A stretch of 64,000 bases of DNA from the NCBI GenBank assembly GCA_903813345.2, contig CAIIXF020000005.1, forward strand, positions 24,181,375 through 24,245,374, read 5' to 3'. Each line of letters starts with the position of its first letter. The stretch's first letter is position 1. Source of the DNA: Owenia fusiformis (Eukaryota; Annelida; Polychaeta; Sabellida; Oweniidae). Positions 1 through 15,000 of this stretch are shown piece after piece. The notes under the pieces were generated by a model. The model was not told where the DNA came from, did no database searches, and saw only the letters and a program-made list of their open reading frames with translations. The translations under genes and the position numbers were made by a program.

Positions 1-3000
1 ATATCATCAAAGCTCCAGTATTATAATGATGATGATCCAAATAATTCTGAACTAAAGCAAAAGGTAAGGAAATCATTCTGATTTATCAGAGTCCCTCTTT
101 ATCTTAAATCCGATTAATTAATCTTTATTTGACATTATGATTTGTCAGTCTCCCTTAATATGTCATCACCAAGGTGACATATTGTTATTGTCCCCAACTT
201 TTTGTGGATGGCTGTCAGTATCTGTAACAATTTTTTTAAATCATCTACAGGTTCTCAGAAGTTCAAATTTGACTTAAGATTTGACCTGCAATGATCTTCT
301 CAAGGTCAAAAAGGTCAAAAGTGTATTTTTCAACTTGCTTCTTTACAAATCTTTTTTTCAAAATCAGCTACCTGTAGCTACAACATTTCAGAAGTTCTAT
401 TCTGACTTAAGATTTTGAGATCTTACCTTCAATTGCCTTCTCAAAGTCAAAAAGGTCTTTTTTCAACTTGTTTCAAATTGACCAAATTATTTTTCAACAT
501 CATCAGCAAGTTCTCAGAAGTTTGAATCTGACTTTAGATATGAGATTCGACCTTCAGGCCAAACAAGGTCAATAAGGTGTCTATTTAACTTGCTTCAAAT
601 TGACCATTTTTTCAAAATAGTTTTGAGATTTGACCTTTGGTTGACCTCCAATGACCTTCGAAAGGTGATGACATTTTGTCATGATAATGCTTTGACTTAT
701 ACAATGTACTTTTGAGTTACCTGCTCTTTTAGATCTAGGCTGTGGAACTCGCTTTGTATGGAAATCTCTATATTTTCACAAGTCCCTGACAATTCATGAG
801 ACCATGTGGTATAAAAGATATTTAACTAAAAATATTACATCATATTGACTTTTTCCTTTGATTACAAGAACATGGAATATTATGAAAAGAACCACTCTAC
901 ATGTATTGTAGACTCTATACAATACATATGCATCTACCTTTCAGGATCGGGCAGAATGGGCTGATATTAATGATCGGCTGACAAGAACATTGAGAGCTGC
1001 AGCCAATAAAGCTTACAAGGAAAAGAACCTTGATCCAGAACTGGGCCAGAAATATTTCATTTCAGGTAATACACCTGAGATTATCCAGTTTTTTTTATTA
1101 ATTTCAAATTCATTTATTGTGTCACATCATACATGAAAATGAAATGAAAATTCAACAAAGTTTACCAATTTAACATTTGTGTCCAGTGTAAGTCAATATC
1201 ATCTCAGATTGTCATATTCTACTCTACATAATCCCCTTTCTCCCCATTCAACAGTGTCTGCGAGAGAATGGGGGGAGGTCTTCACGAAAAAATGAGTTAA
1301 GTGCTATATAAGTTAAATGCTTATATGAGACAGTAGCATTAGTGTAATAATCCTCATCACAACATCTAAAACAATCAGATGCATGGTTTGCCTTGTCCTT
1401 ATATCAATTTAGATCCCATTCTACAAAATTGTGATTGTTTCAGTAACTGAACAGGAGATTGTGAGTGGCCTCCTTGAAGCAGAAGATGTCAATACCAATG
1501 TTCTGTGCTACATCAGAGAGTTTGACAACATTAACATCAATCATACAAAAGCAGGTGCAGTACAGTATATGATTCATTTCTTCAAACTACATTATTTTGT
1601 GCCTTTTTCACTGTACGATATGTATTCATATTTGAAAATAGCAGTATGAAATAATAAAGGGAGGGCATTGTATTTTTGAAATTGAATTGTTATCAAAACG
1701 TGAATAATATATTGAGATTCAATACATAGCAATAATAAACAAGAAGGAAAAAAGTGAAAATATTTCTAAGAACATTTGGGACCCACACCATTTGATTCAA
1801 CCATATTGTATCTACTCAAGTAAACCTGCTAGTATATTCACTTTCAGTGCGCTTCGTAGATTTAACAGAAGAATGGGAACCTGATGGTGAGGCTCAATAC
1901 TTCCTTGCAGAACTCAAAGACACAAAAATACCAGATATTTTATCAAATAAGAACATAACCACAAATCTAGTTGACTGGCAGCCTATTGGGATTGATGAGA
2001 ATCACGAGAAACATGTTAAATATTTGGAAAAATTGACCAATAGTTTTACAGAACACACAAAACGACTTATTGATGGGAAGTTGTCTGAAGGGACAATGTT
2101 TAAAGTTGACAATCGACTGTATACTGAAATTCTACATCATTTACATTTCTGCAGTGATAAGATCCAAATATTCTGTGGGAGGGAAGAAATACTGAACGAA
2201 ATAAAGGCCTGTTTATCAAAGACATATGAAAACAAACAGCTAGATGAAACAAAGAATGAAACAAAGGATGAAAAGAAGGCCCTGATATATAATGAAACTC
2301 CAGAGCTGGAAGAAGACAATGAATCTGATGAAGACAATGACTCTGAAGAAGATGATGAAGCTGAAAAAGAGCAAGCAACTGAAGATAAATCCCATGAAGT
2401 TCCCCCAGAAGAGAGAGATTTCTACAAACAGCGCAATATAGGAGTGTCCATGCAGTTAGAAGAAAATGCTGAATTACAGTTCAATGCTCAGCAAGGCGCA
2501 GCCTTTATGTCTGCTATGGAGAATCTACCTCCTCTAACAGAATACAACAAACCCATTGTAATACATGGACAATCTGGGAGTGGAAAAACTGCCCTGGTTG
2601 CCAAGGTCCACCAGCTTATTCCTAAGTGGTTAGGATCCAACTGTGTACGTGTAATCAGGTTCTTAGGAACATCAGCTGAATGTACTAACATCAAAGAAAC
2701 ACTCTTGAGTATCATTGCCCAGATTATAAAGGCATATGACTTAGATGATAGTAACACTAAGAGTCTTGTTGAATCAGTTGACAGCATCTCAGAGATTAGC
2801 CAAATCTTCAATTGGATCATGAGGAAGATCAGCCCAGATAAGCCTCTGGTGATCATTTTGGATTCCCTTGATCAGCTATCCTCACAGGGTCTGCCACATC
2901 ATCTTCACTGGCTACCACCCCTCTTTCCCACTCATGTACATATCATTCTATCCTGTTTTCCTGATAACAGCAAATACAATTTCCTCGCAAGTGCAAAGAA

Positions 3001-6000
3001 GTTCATTGAAGACCCCAATCGTTTCATTGAGATTCCAGCACTTGAATATGATACTGCTAGTGAGATTCTAGACATGTGGCTGAAGGATACAAGTCGTACC
3101 ATTACTGCTGAACAAAATGAGTTCATATTGGAGATCTACAAGAAGCATCAGCAGCCACTCTTTCTGAAGTTATTATTCCACAAGGCAGCCTTATGGAAGT
3201 CATATACCAGGTCTGTACTAACAATTGTGTTCTCAGACAATGGCTCATTGGTAGGCTTTTGGTTATTCATCTCTCACCTCCAGTTGATGTTTGTATGTAT
3301 GCATGCCTACTTCAACAATATACATGTACACTGTATGTGATAACTCATGATTTTATAAAAGTTTACATTGAATAACACAGTTCATATCTTTAAATTCAGA
3401 CATCTTTAGCCTGGATCATGCAACTTGGAACTACTAGCCTCCTCTTCCCCATCCCCAACACCTTTGCAGAGCTCCCTCAATTTTTGGATTGTAAAAGAGC
3501 TATTGTCCTGCAAATCGCCCACCCTAGCCTTGCCCAAGTCGGTCTCTTTTACTATCTGATTTCTATTATGACTGGCGGTAATAATTCAAGATCAGATAAG
3601 TAAAAAATACCGACTTGGGCAAGGCTACGCCCACCCAGGAACATTGTGATATAGTCATTATATGAGTGATATTCAACTCTCTCGTTTACACATTGATTTC
3701 AGAAATGTTTCCTCATAGCATATTGAATTAAACATTACTTGTAGAATTAAATGTTTGCTTTGTATTAGGGAATGAGTGAGGGGTTTTCACTGTAATATTA
3801 AATTTTTAGCTTACTGATCTGATTGCAGAGTGTATGAAGTGAGATTGGGACACAATGTCAGACAGGCCATTGATGAACTATTTGAAGATCTTGAGAAAAA
3901 ACATGGAACAATTCTTGTACAGAAAGCCTTGGGTAAAATGATTAATAATATTTATCATTATGCGTGTACATATTTCAAAGCTTTTATCAGTTGTCCTACT
4001 GAATGTCGATTATGAGGGATTAGACAATAGCTGTCTGTGTCTTTGTTTGTCCAATTCATCCATATGTCTGTGTGTTGGGCCAGGAGATAGCTCATATACC
4101 AGTTTACAGATTTGCTTCAAATTTTATTCGTTGTTGACTTATAGGCATAAAACCACAGCTGGAGAAAGAATTTGCAATATTACACTTGACACGTACTGTA
4201 CTTTATATGGTAGGTTACCACCAGTATTGTATTGTTACAGTCTCCAATTTTTGGATGGTGTTTGTTGGTTGGTGTTTGGCATCTGTAACATTGTGACATT
4301 GCTTGGTGGTCAGCATCTGTAACTAATGACAGGTGGTGACATTTTGCATGTTAATACCTTGTTTACTTTATGTTTCATATTTTTGCGGATATTCTTAGGC
4401 TATTTGACTGCATCCAAGTCTGGATTAAGTGAGACAGAAATGGAGGATGTTCTCTCACTGAGTGATGAAGTGCTCCAGGATACATACCTTTATCACCTAC
4501 CTCCCAATGAAAAACTCATCCATCTTCCTCCTTTGCTATGGACCCGTATTGTCAATGATATCGGACAGTACTTTGTGACAAGGAAATCAGATGATGAAAC
4601 TGTGAATGTGTGGTACCATAGACAGTTCCATGAGGCAGCACGAGAGAGGTACTTGCGCACCTCTCTGGACAGTAAAAACACACTACATGTGGAACTGGCA
4701 GATTATTTCAAGGGTACCTGGGGAGAACAAGTGAAACCACTTGAGCTGTATAAAGTAAAGAAAGGAGTATATCCGGATGCAGATAGAAAGGTCTCAAGCC
4801 AACCATTGCAATACTCTACTGAGGGTGTGGGTTTATTCAATAAGCGCAAGATGAGTGAGCTTCCATACCATTTAGTCCACAGCAAACAACTTAGGTAAAT
4901 GGGCAACATTCACAATACGCTAGTATTTCACATATTTTCATAATTTAGAAAGAGATATGTTGAAGATAAGTGACAAAACTAAAACTTTTAGCAATGGTGT
5001 ACCCCGGGGGTGTACCTTAGAATCAGATTAGTATACAAGTCCCTTGTAAACAATGAAGTAGTAGGTACACTGTATATAGAAATAGAATTTTACTTCCATT
5101 TTTTCTAAAGTGAAAAGAAATTCATAACCATACATTCATTCCTTAATATTCAATGCTTTTTAGGTATATTGTGGAGGAGATTGTGTGCAATTTTGACTGG
5201 CTATACTGCAGATGTGTTGCCTCTGGTATAGGAGAAATACTCAATGATATCAAAGTAAGTCCCTTTTAACCATTGAATTGGATAAGAGGTCTAGCTCTTG
5301 AGATTGCTGTTTATGGGGCCCTTTCAAATCTCCGATATGACAATTTTCATTTTAAGTATCACAAGTTTTTTTTATCTAAATATTAGCAAGTATTGTACAA
5401 AAGGTGTAGCAGCATGAAAAATATTTGTACATATAGCTATCCTTTAAGGTAACTCATATTAAACAAGCAAACCTGATGATGTTTTACTTTAGTACATCCT
5501 GAGTGTGATAGAAGAGGAGGGTTTAGGAGTAGAGTATACAGAGGAGACCAATGATATAGAGTTTATACACAGCCTTCTTCTACTCTCTAAGGACGTCTGT
5601 AAGAGAAACGTCAAGATGCTGGCTGTTCAGGTAAACTTTTCATATATATTATGTATGTCCTTTTTATAAGCTAACATGGTAAGTTATTGCAGTCATTCAC
5701 TTATCCTTCTGTCTGTCCTGTCTGTCAACAATAGTGGCACATTTCAAAACTTTTGCCAATAGGATTCCTATTTTTCTCGTTTTGATCAGTTCGACTCCTG
5801 ATTCCAAGGCTTGCCTAATTTCAAAATGGCTGCCAATTTTGTTGTGGAAAATTCACTTTTAGCTATAAAGGAATTGTTGCATTAATTTGCATTTAAGTTT
5901 ACAGGTATGTTTTGAAATGTATAACCAATGAGGTGGTAAAGTCTGAACAAGAATTCTTTAAAATCCAAAATGTCTACCACTTTTATTGCAGAAAAATCAT

Positions 6001-9000
6001 CTTTGGAGCCTTAACTTAGGAAATGCATCAAAATCTAAATATTGCTTTAATTTGCATTAAAATGTACAGGTATATTCTCATATGTGATGTCAATGAGGTT
6101 TAAAGTCTTGACATAAGTTCTTGCAAAAATTCAAAAAAAAAGTCACATTCAGAGCCATTACTCAGGAATTATTGCAAGGCAAGGAGTTATTACTTCAGCA
6201 GGCCCGTAGCCAGGGGGGGAGCGAAGGGAGCAGCCACTCCCCCCCCTGGCCAGAAATTCTTTCAAAATCATGCAGTTTTTCACCATTCTGAGCACTTTTC
6301 GCATGATTTTTTTTGCCAAAAGCTGTCAAAAAGCTCCCTCCCTTTGCAAAAGCTTCCCCTTGTTAAAACTGCTCCCCCACCAGGTAAATCCTGGCTACGG
6401 GCTCGCTTCAGTATGCATTAAATGTACTGTATGTTCTCTTTAAATCAATATGGCTGTCAATGAGTCTGAAATCACTACACCATGTGAATCCAGTACAAAT
6501 GGTACTATTTATTAGTTCACATTTGTGAGCTATTGTAATCGCCCACTTGTCTGTCCATCCATCTATTTGTGTTAATATGTTAATATTAATGTTAATAGTG
6601 TTAATATCAATGAGAGATTAAATCATTTAACTCACATCCGATTCATTTAAATTTCACTTCAGATAATTGGAAGACTTGGTACAAGTCATCATAAGAATTA
6701 CTCCAAGGATATCAAATCACTTATAGAGGGGGCTAAAACTTGGTTGGCTTCAGTGGAGACACCTATGTTGGTTCCCAGTGACAAATGCATGTTCTCACCA
6801 GGAATGTTGGTTACAATGTTCAACATGGTCTTCACACACCCTGGAGGTTTGTATTTTATGTTTTCCCCTTGAGGGATGGTGTCAAAATTCAACAGTTGAG
6901 GAAGAAAGAAAGTTTTATGTGTGTTATTATTTTGGATTGCTGAACTGAAAAAAAAGTAATGGAGCCATTTTGTCAAAAAAAAAATTATGTGAACATTACA
7001 CTGTCATTTTTAAATGTTTTATTTTACATTTATATGACTATAACTGGAAAAGTAGTGGACCAATTTTTATGTAAATACTTAAAATGGCATCGATTTTTAT
7101 AGCTACATAGCTGTTCAATGGGATTTGCTATACCTTTGCGCTGCTGTTATATATTAATCAAAGGCCCACTTTGCATATTTTCAACGTTTTTGGGCAAAAT
7201 AAAGACTTACATTTGAATTTCATAGAATGTCCAATATATTGATAAGAACCAGAACCTTATCTTTCATTTGACACCAACAACAACTCAAACGGACCACATC
7301 AAAGCTAACAATAAATTATCAAAAACCATTTTCAATCTGTCAAGCTTTATATATCAAGTTTTTATCAATGTCATTGAAAGATGGCAAACTTGTTTGTATT
7401 ACATGATACATTTATTTTTATAGAAGTGTCTTTTAAATCAACAGAAGTTTAAAACATGTACTTTGTTTAACATGTGCATGCATGTCTAATGATCTCTGAA
7501 CTTCAAATGCTTTTTTCTATGTGAGTTATTTTTTTTCTTGATTCAAGGTTAAGGCAAATCAAACTTTGTGTCATATTTGAGCGGGTATGTGAGTAACATG
7601 TTTTTAATATGATATGTAACATGATATTTTTTTATTTTTTAATTCTAAATTAAGTATAGTGGGCCTCTAAGTGCATTATGTTTCCAAAAATTCAACTGAA
7701 GCAACAATATCAAGAATCATCACTGCACACATACAAATGAATGTTTCTGTATAACGATGCATTCTGATATATAAGAGCCAGATATGTATGGATGCACTAC
7801 ATTGTCATTCTGTTAATCAGCTGTATACATACAGGATATAAACACAATGAAACAATATGGTTTGAACCTAATCACAACAATCCTTTAGGAGTGACATCTA
7901 TCTTGAGGAAAATTATTTATTTGATAGTTATACTTTCTAGATCCCACTCCGAAGAATGTATTTTTCTTCAACAAGAGCTCCACAAGGTTGATCAGTTGTG
8001 AATTCATCCGGAACAGAGGTAGCCTTATACACAACCAAGACCTCAGCAATTATGGTGCAACAATCACCTCAGATCACATTAAGAGTCCTGTCCGGGCACT
8101 CAAATTCATGGCCAATGAGAGGTATGTGTATTTTTGTCTTTCATTTAGACATTTTTTGTTTTTATTCTAGTTGATACTTTAGTTGTTTGTCATATACAAT
8201 GTTTTCACATCATCAGCATAATGTATCATGGAACAATTTTTAAAAATGTATATAGGTTATGTGTATAGGTATAGGTTTCTTTTTGGATGTGTATCTTGAA
8301 TTATCAGTGTACACATATTTCATTCTTTGTATGTAGATATGTGCACCATGAGATATGGGATGTGAAAGACAAGTACGACCCTAAGACACATGACATGTTG
8401 TTGGATACCACAACGCAAAGTTGGCTCTCCTTGCCAACTAGGAGAGGGGTCGTCTCAGAGGGTGGCAGGTTTATCGCTTTCTATGGAGGTAAGTGAGAAT
8501 CTTAGTTTGCTTATAGGTTTGAGCTTTTTATGGAGAAAAGTTGAGGGTCAAGCTCACATTGTAACAGGTTCATATGCAGGCCTGCAGCCGGGGGGGGGGG
8601 GGGGGGGGTTCAAGTGGCCTAATATTTCTTTTTAAATCATGCAGGTTTTCATCACTCTGAACGCTTTTCAATTGATTTGGGGCCAAACTTGTCAGATGTT
8701 AACCCCTCCAGAATCTTTTAAAAAGTGAACCCCTTGGCAAATTTGGCTATTAATGGGCCTGATAGGTTCCTCTTGAATTAGAGAGACCAGGTCTGTATGT
8801 GCGGGCATATTAAGATTCATCTCATAAGGTACTAGCTATGGGGCAATAACAGAATTTACGAATACATTGGTCTATATTGTTCTACATATATCCATTGTAA
8901 CAACAATTGATTTAGGAATTCTAAATTTTATGAAATGACTCCAGGTTCATAGCTCTTAATGGAGGTAAGAGAGAGTTCATCTCAGAGGGTCACATATTAC

Positions 9001-12000
9001 CTACAGTATATTGGCACCTATTTCTGGAAATTGGTAAAATTTTAGTGTAAATGTCAGTTATCAGTAAGAAAAAATTAAGTAAGATCAATGGAAATATTAC
9101 ATGTACTTAAATTTTTGGTAGTTGATCACCCCTCATCATTACACCTCTTTTCACATTCTTCAGATTTTACTCTGCAACATTCCTTCTTGCACACTTCCGG
9201 GTTGCATTCTTTTTCACAAGTTTTCCTTTTATTTTGCAAGCTTTCTTGCAACCTTTTTGTCATCTCATATCTCTGTGCAGTTTGTATCTGAAGCAATAAT
9301 GAGAACTAAGGTACCAAGTTCAAAGCTTTCTATTGAGTTAAGCAAAGCGTCATTTCATATGGTACCAAGTTCAAAGGTATTGCTCGATAGAGCAATATAT
9401 TAGGCACATTTTCTGAAAAATTCAAAAGATTCTGTTCAGTGACCTTTCCCAAGCTCCTTTAAACTATTTTTCAGTCACATTTTCAGAGGGCTGAAAAAGT
9501 TATTTCATCATGTTTAGGGTCATTCTGACCACGGCCATGTGATCCTGGTCATGTAAATGTTATGTGGAACTAGTTAAACTGACTGGATGTCAAAACAGAA
9601 CTCTGATATCTTGGTCCAAAAAATGTTTGAAATCCAGCATTGATTTGTCATTTCCTGTTTTGTCATTTCCTGCTTAACTACCATGGCACCTTAACCCTTT
9701 CACGATGATGGGCCCCATATGGAACCCTATTATGTAATATCTTTCAGGATGATAGGCTCCTTTTGGCACCATTATTTTTATTCATATACATCAATGAAAT
9801 GACAATATCTCCTGTTCTATTCAGTATTTTTACACCAAATTTTTACTTGTTAAAATGTGATAATTCTTACTAAAAATTATATTTCAGTGACGAAAATTGA
9901 GGCATACATGTAGGTGCCAGGGTATGGGTATCTTGCAGATTTTCCTTAAAAACTGCTATTACTTTTCAGTCACCTGACTAACATTTTCCTCTTGTATTCA
10001 TGTCGGGAAAGGATTAAACAAATCTACATATACATTGTAACATTATGTTCTTGATATTAGGGAAACCGTGTGAACAATTAAAAATATCAACATTAAGCCA
10101 GCTTTATTGTAGAGAAAGAAACTATTTTTATGTATGTATAATCTGCATGACAGTTATTCATTTAACATAAACAACATAGGATCTCTTTGAAACATCAATG
10201 TGTTCATAATTCTATCGGGCATCTGGACCATCAACAGTTGCTTTTTCACATTCTTTTTTACATTTTTCTTTTCCGTTACACTTTTTTATGCAACAGTTCC
10301 TCTTGCAATCCTTAGGGCCACATTTCCTTCTACAGTTTTTCATCTTATTTTCATCCATGTCTTGGCAATCCTGCTTGCACTTGTCCTTTTTATGTTCACA
10401 TTTTTCAGTGCAGTCTATAACTGTAAAAAAAGTGGTAGTGGTAAGTAAATATCAGTTACTAAATTGAAAAAAATCAAATTACAGGAAAGGGTGGATGTGA
10501 AATGTTCTTTTAAAAATCATTTGGTGGGAAAAATGTGGATTCTTTTTCTAAAAAAAAGCTGTCTAAAGAATTTGGTTCTTTATTTGAAAATTGAACCCCA
10601 TTTTTGATTTTTGCAAAACCGACCCATTTTCAAATAAGACTCATTGCTCAGAAATGATGTATTCAAATTTTTAATTATGTTTCATCACTGCGCCTTGTTT
10701 TCTTTGGCTCTGCCCTCAAAGGAGGCAGGGTGGTGGTAGTCACTCATTAACATAAATAAGATTTACATAAAGCATCGAATAAATCAACTCTTATGATATG
10801 TTTTGCTGCTCTTACTTTCAACAGATGCTTCTTCACATTCTTTTTCACATTTTTCCTGTCCATCACACTTTTTCATGCAACAGCTCTTGCAATTCTTGCT
10901 GCATTTCCTTTCACATTTCTCCAATTTATTTTCATCTATGTCTTGGCAATCCTGCTTGCACTGTTCTTTTTTATCACCACATTTTTCAGTGCAGTCTGTA
11001 ACTGTAAAAATGATTGAAAAAAACATGTACAAAATGTTCACACTGTAACTGCATGTTTTAAAAATAATAAGGGGGATAAACTACACATGTTTAAGAGCAC
11101 TTGTACGTAACCATATAGATTTATTGTACTTTCGGGATAGGTTGTACCTTTGTTGTATTTACATGCCCGTTTGAGTTGAAAGGTATAAGGAAATTAGTTG
11201 TAATTAGATCACTGGAAAAAACAATTGAGTGGAGGACAGTAAACCCTGGGAACCATGATATTAAACGTTCACTTTAACCTCCCTAATATACATGCTCATG
11301 TAACTAATTATCGTAACTTAAGGACTTTTTTCAAATTGACAACATTTTTGAAATATTATGAAATTTGATCCAATTTTTTAAAAGGATGCCCAATTTCTAA
11401 ATAAGGCCCATTTTCTCAAAAATGAAGCCCAAAAATGAAGCCCATTTTTATTTAAAAAATAAAAGAAATATGCGCACAATTTTTTTCTTAGGTCCGCCAG
11501 TATGATAGTCACTCATTTAACATTAACAAAACATAAATGCAATCATGACTCTTACCATCTGTTTCAACGCTCTTATTTGCAACAGATGCTTTTTCACATT
11601 CTTTTTTACATTCTTCTTTTCCATCACACTTTTTTACGCAACAGTTTCTCTTGCAATCCTTGCTGCATTTTCTTTCACAGTTCTTCAATTTATTTCCTTC
11701 CATACCTTGGCAATCCTGCTTGCACTGTTCTTTTTTATTTTCACATTTCTCAGTACAGTCTTTTACTGTAAATATGATAGATAATTGTAACTTATACTAA
11801 CATTATTTAAAACTAGGCCTTATTTTTCAAAAAAAAAACTGTCACCTGCTTAGTTCAATCAAGGACGTCCTTGGTTCAATCATCTTGCACCTGTTTCCTA
11901 AAGAGGGTTTGTTTCTTAATATTCTTACCAGTTTTATTTTTATTGGAGCCCTTTGGCATCACAGTCGTCTCCATTGGCAACATGGTTGTTTCTTGTGACT

Positions 12001-15000
12001 CACACTTCTTGCCCTTACATTTTTTGTCAGTTGTCACTGTTGGCTTCTCAGTTGTTTTGTCAAAGTCATTTGTTTCACCACAGTCAGTTGTATTATAAGT
12101 TTCATCTGAAGCTTCTGGCATCACATATTTTCCCCAAAACAATATGGCATCTGTCTTTAGGTCACGAATGAAGAAAATAAAAGGATGGTCACATCGCACA
12201 ATGTTGGGAGGGGGAGGTCCAGATCTTCCACCCGCAATAACTGTCACTGCTGCTGCCTCAGTACCTTTAATATTAATATATTAAGCATTTTGCTAATGTT
12301 TCTGTATATACTGGAAAGGTCCCACTGTACAGAATGTACAAATTGTAACCTATAGAAACTGAGATTGTAGATATTAACAATTGAAATATTGTTGAACTGA
12401 CACAATCTCTATACTTGTCCCAATGTCAAGCGACAATGAAATAACTTAAAGGTATAGGTATTGTGGATAATTGTTAATATATCATAATTATAATTGATGT
12501 AAGAAGCTCACCTTCCTCATTGACTTCTATGAAAGCCTCATGAATGACTTCATCTATTGACAGCCTGCTATTAGTTCCCATATTGCTCAGGTCTGCCCCG
12601 GAAAACACATGATCCATACCCATTCTTTTCAAGTTATTGTTCAAAATATACCTCTCCTTTAGCTTGAACTTTGGAAGATATACAGTGATGTTTCTATCAG
12701 GCACCAGATACTTTAATTCACTTTCCAGTGTTTTTGAGTCTAGTTTTGCTTCCAATTCTTCAATAGTGGTGGAGCCATTGTTTGGGAGTATTATGACCAT
12801 ACTCACACAGTCTCCAACATATGGGAGTTCCACAAGTTGAGCATCTAGGATAGATGAAGGGCTACTTGTGTATTTAAAGAAAGTGGGAGGACGTGTCATC
12901 ATGCAAACTTGTACAACTTCATCTGCTGAAACGTGAAAATCTGCTTTTTCTGTAAGGGCTTTATCAAATTTGTATTTCCATGCACCTTTGAAATAGATTG
13001 CATTGACAAGCACAATTACAGTCATGGCATCAATATTGTCTGGCTGGATGACATCCTTAAGTTTATTGTTGGTGACAGTCGCTATCCAGTCATTAATATA
13101 TTTACGACTTTTTTCAGTGTCTTTGAAATTAAGTTTCTCAATCCTGGCAGCTGTACCAAAATATTTGAGAATGTCAGTCACAAAGGAGGAAAGTAAATGT
13201 AAGGTCAAGTCAGGATAGATGCGGTTGACTGTGTTCAGCTTAACAGATGTCTTGCCATTTATTGAATCATCCAGGCATTTTCTCATGCTATGGACTGTTC
13301 CTGTCATACCATCTACATGAAAGATCTTTGCAATGGAGTCGGAAGTATGCCCAGCAGTACCTAATAGAACCATCATAAAGCATGTGGCAATGCTATATGG
13401 ACTAAACAACAGATTAGCATTGGGGTCATCTTTGATCATATCCATGTGCAAATCAATGCCAAATTGATTGAAAGCATTTACTATGCTTGCATCACAATCT
13501 TTCTCACACTTGCCCTTTTGTCCAGTTGCCATTGTTCCCATGAAGAGAGACATCACACCAAGGGTCACCGCCACGAGCATCATTTTGCAGGTCATCTTCC
13601 TCAGGTGACAGGATCCTACCTGACGTGTTACTGATCTTTCATTATATTTTATAATAATTTCTATTCTGTGTGGTAACTGTATATGTGGTATACATAGCGT
13701 CATCAACATACGTTGGCGATTCCACTCCAAATTATTTAGCTTGAACATGTCCATTGAATGATTTTCCAAGACTGTACCTGATAAATTAAAAAATATTTAA
13801 CCTTCCTAACAACATAATTATAGTCTTATCTTCATACATGTTTGTTCTTTTCTAGTTCTTTGTATTTCCTATATATTGAATAAGGAAAATCTCAACTGCT
13901 TCGTTTATTCCTTGTAGAGGATTATTGTGAATTAATTCAACCATCTGAATAAATAACAGGCATACCATTTAGCTAAGGGATTGTATAAAAACATTAAAGT
14001 TTATTTCATCATTAATATAGTACCCTTATTTCATGAACAAATTAATACATTGAATTTTTATTTGCTAAAATAATATCTTCTTTAGGGCAATAAACATTTA
14101 CCCCCTCCCCTAAAGAACATTAAGTTTTGCGAATATTGATATAACAATGCATTAAATGACAGATTTCTGGATTTATATATGCCAGTGGATTGTCAGTTTA
14201 TGAGTTGAGCTGACTTCATGCTTTTTGTATTCAGATTACAATTGTAGTAATATTAACATTCAAAGTTATTAACCATAAACAGTAATATATATGGAGATAA
14301 TGATATTAATGTTTTCAGCTAAATAAAGGCAAAGGGCATACTAGATGTTTAAAAAATGTATATTTGTAGTAGAATCATGCAAGCATATAATTTTGTCACT
14401 TAAACTTCTATAACAAGAGCATTTAATGATTTTTTATATGCTGTAAATTGCTTTAATGTGAAGGCCGTTTTTGATTTGGTGGATGGATAGAAACCACCAA
14501 ATTAAGTCTTCGCCAATTTTTTTAAAGTGAAATTCCTGGGAATCCCCTTTCGTACCTTGCACGATAAAAATTTGGTGAATCATGAATAAAATGTCAATTT
14601 TAAACTATTTCCAAAGACTTTCAGATTCCCCGCTGGTTTATAGAAAACAATCTGATACCAGGAGGGATACAATTTTGTTATTGGTGGCGAGATATGAACT
14701 GAGTAATATGATTGATGATGGTCAATCCGCCAAATTTAAATAGCACCAAATTAAAGCAAATTACAGTAGATAAAGAGCTGCATTGATGCAGATTTAGAGC
14801 AACTATACATACACAAAACTTGCATTTCTGTGACATCATTTGTTTTTATCGTACCTAACAAAAGGTACGATATTGTAGTCAGCTTGGTGGGCGGGCGGGT
14901 GGGCGGCGGGCGGCGTCTCACTTTTCAGCTTGTCTACAGGTTTCCAGCCAAACCATTTGAGGGATTCATCTGAAATTTTCAGGGATGTTTCTACATATCA

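Noticed and set aside
13596-13769. Upstream in-frame ATG extending the serpin by 58 residues
   Set aside because: The extension has no signal character; the Met at 13595 begins a clear signal peptide.
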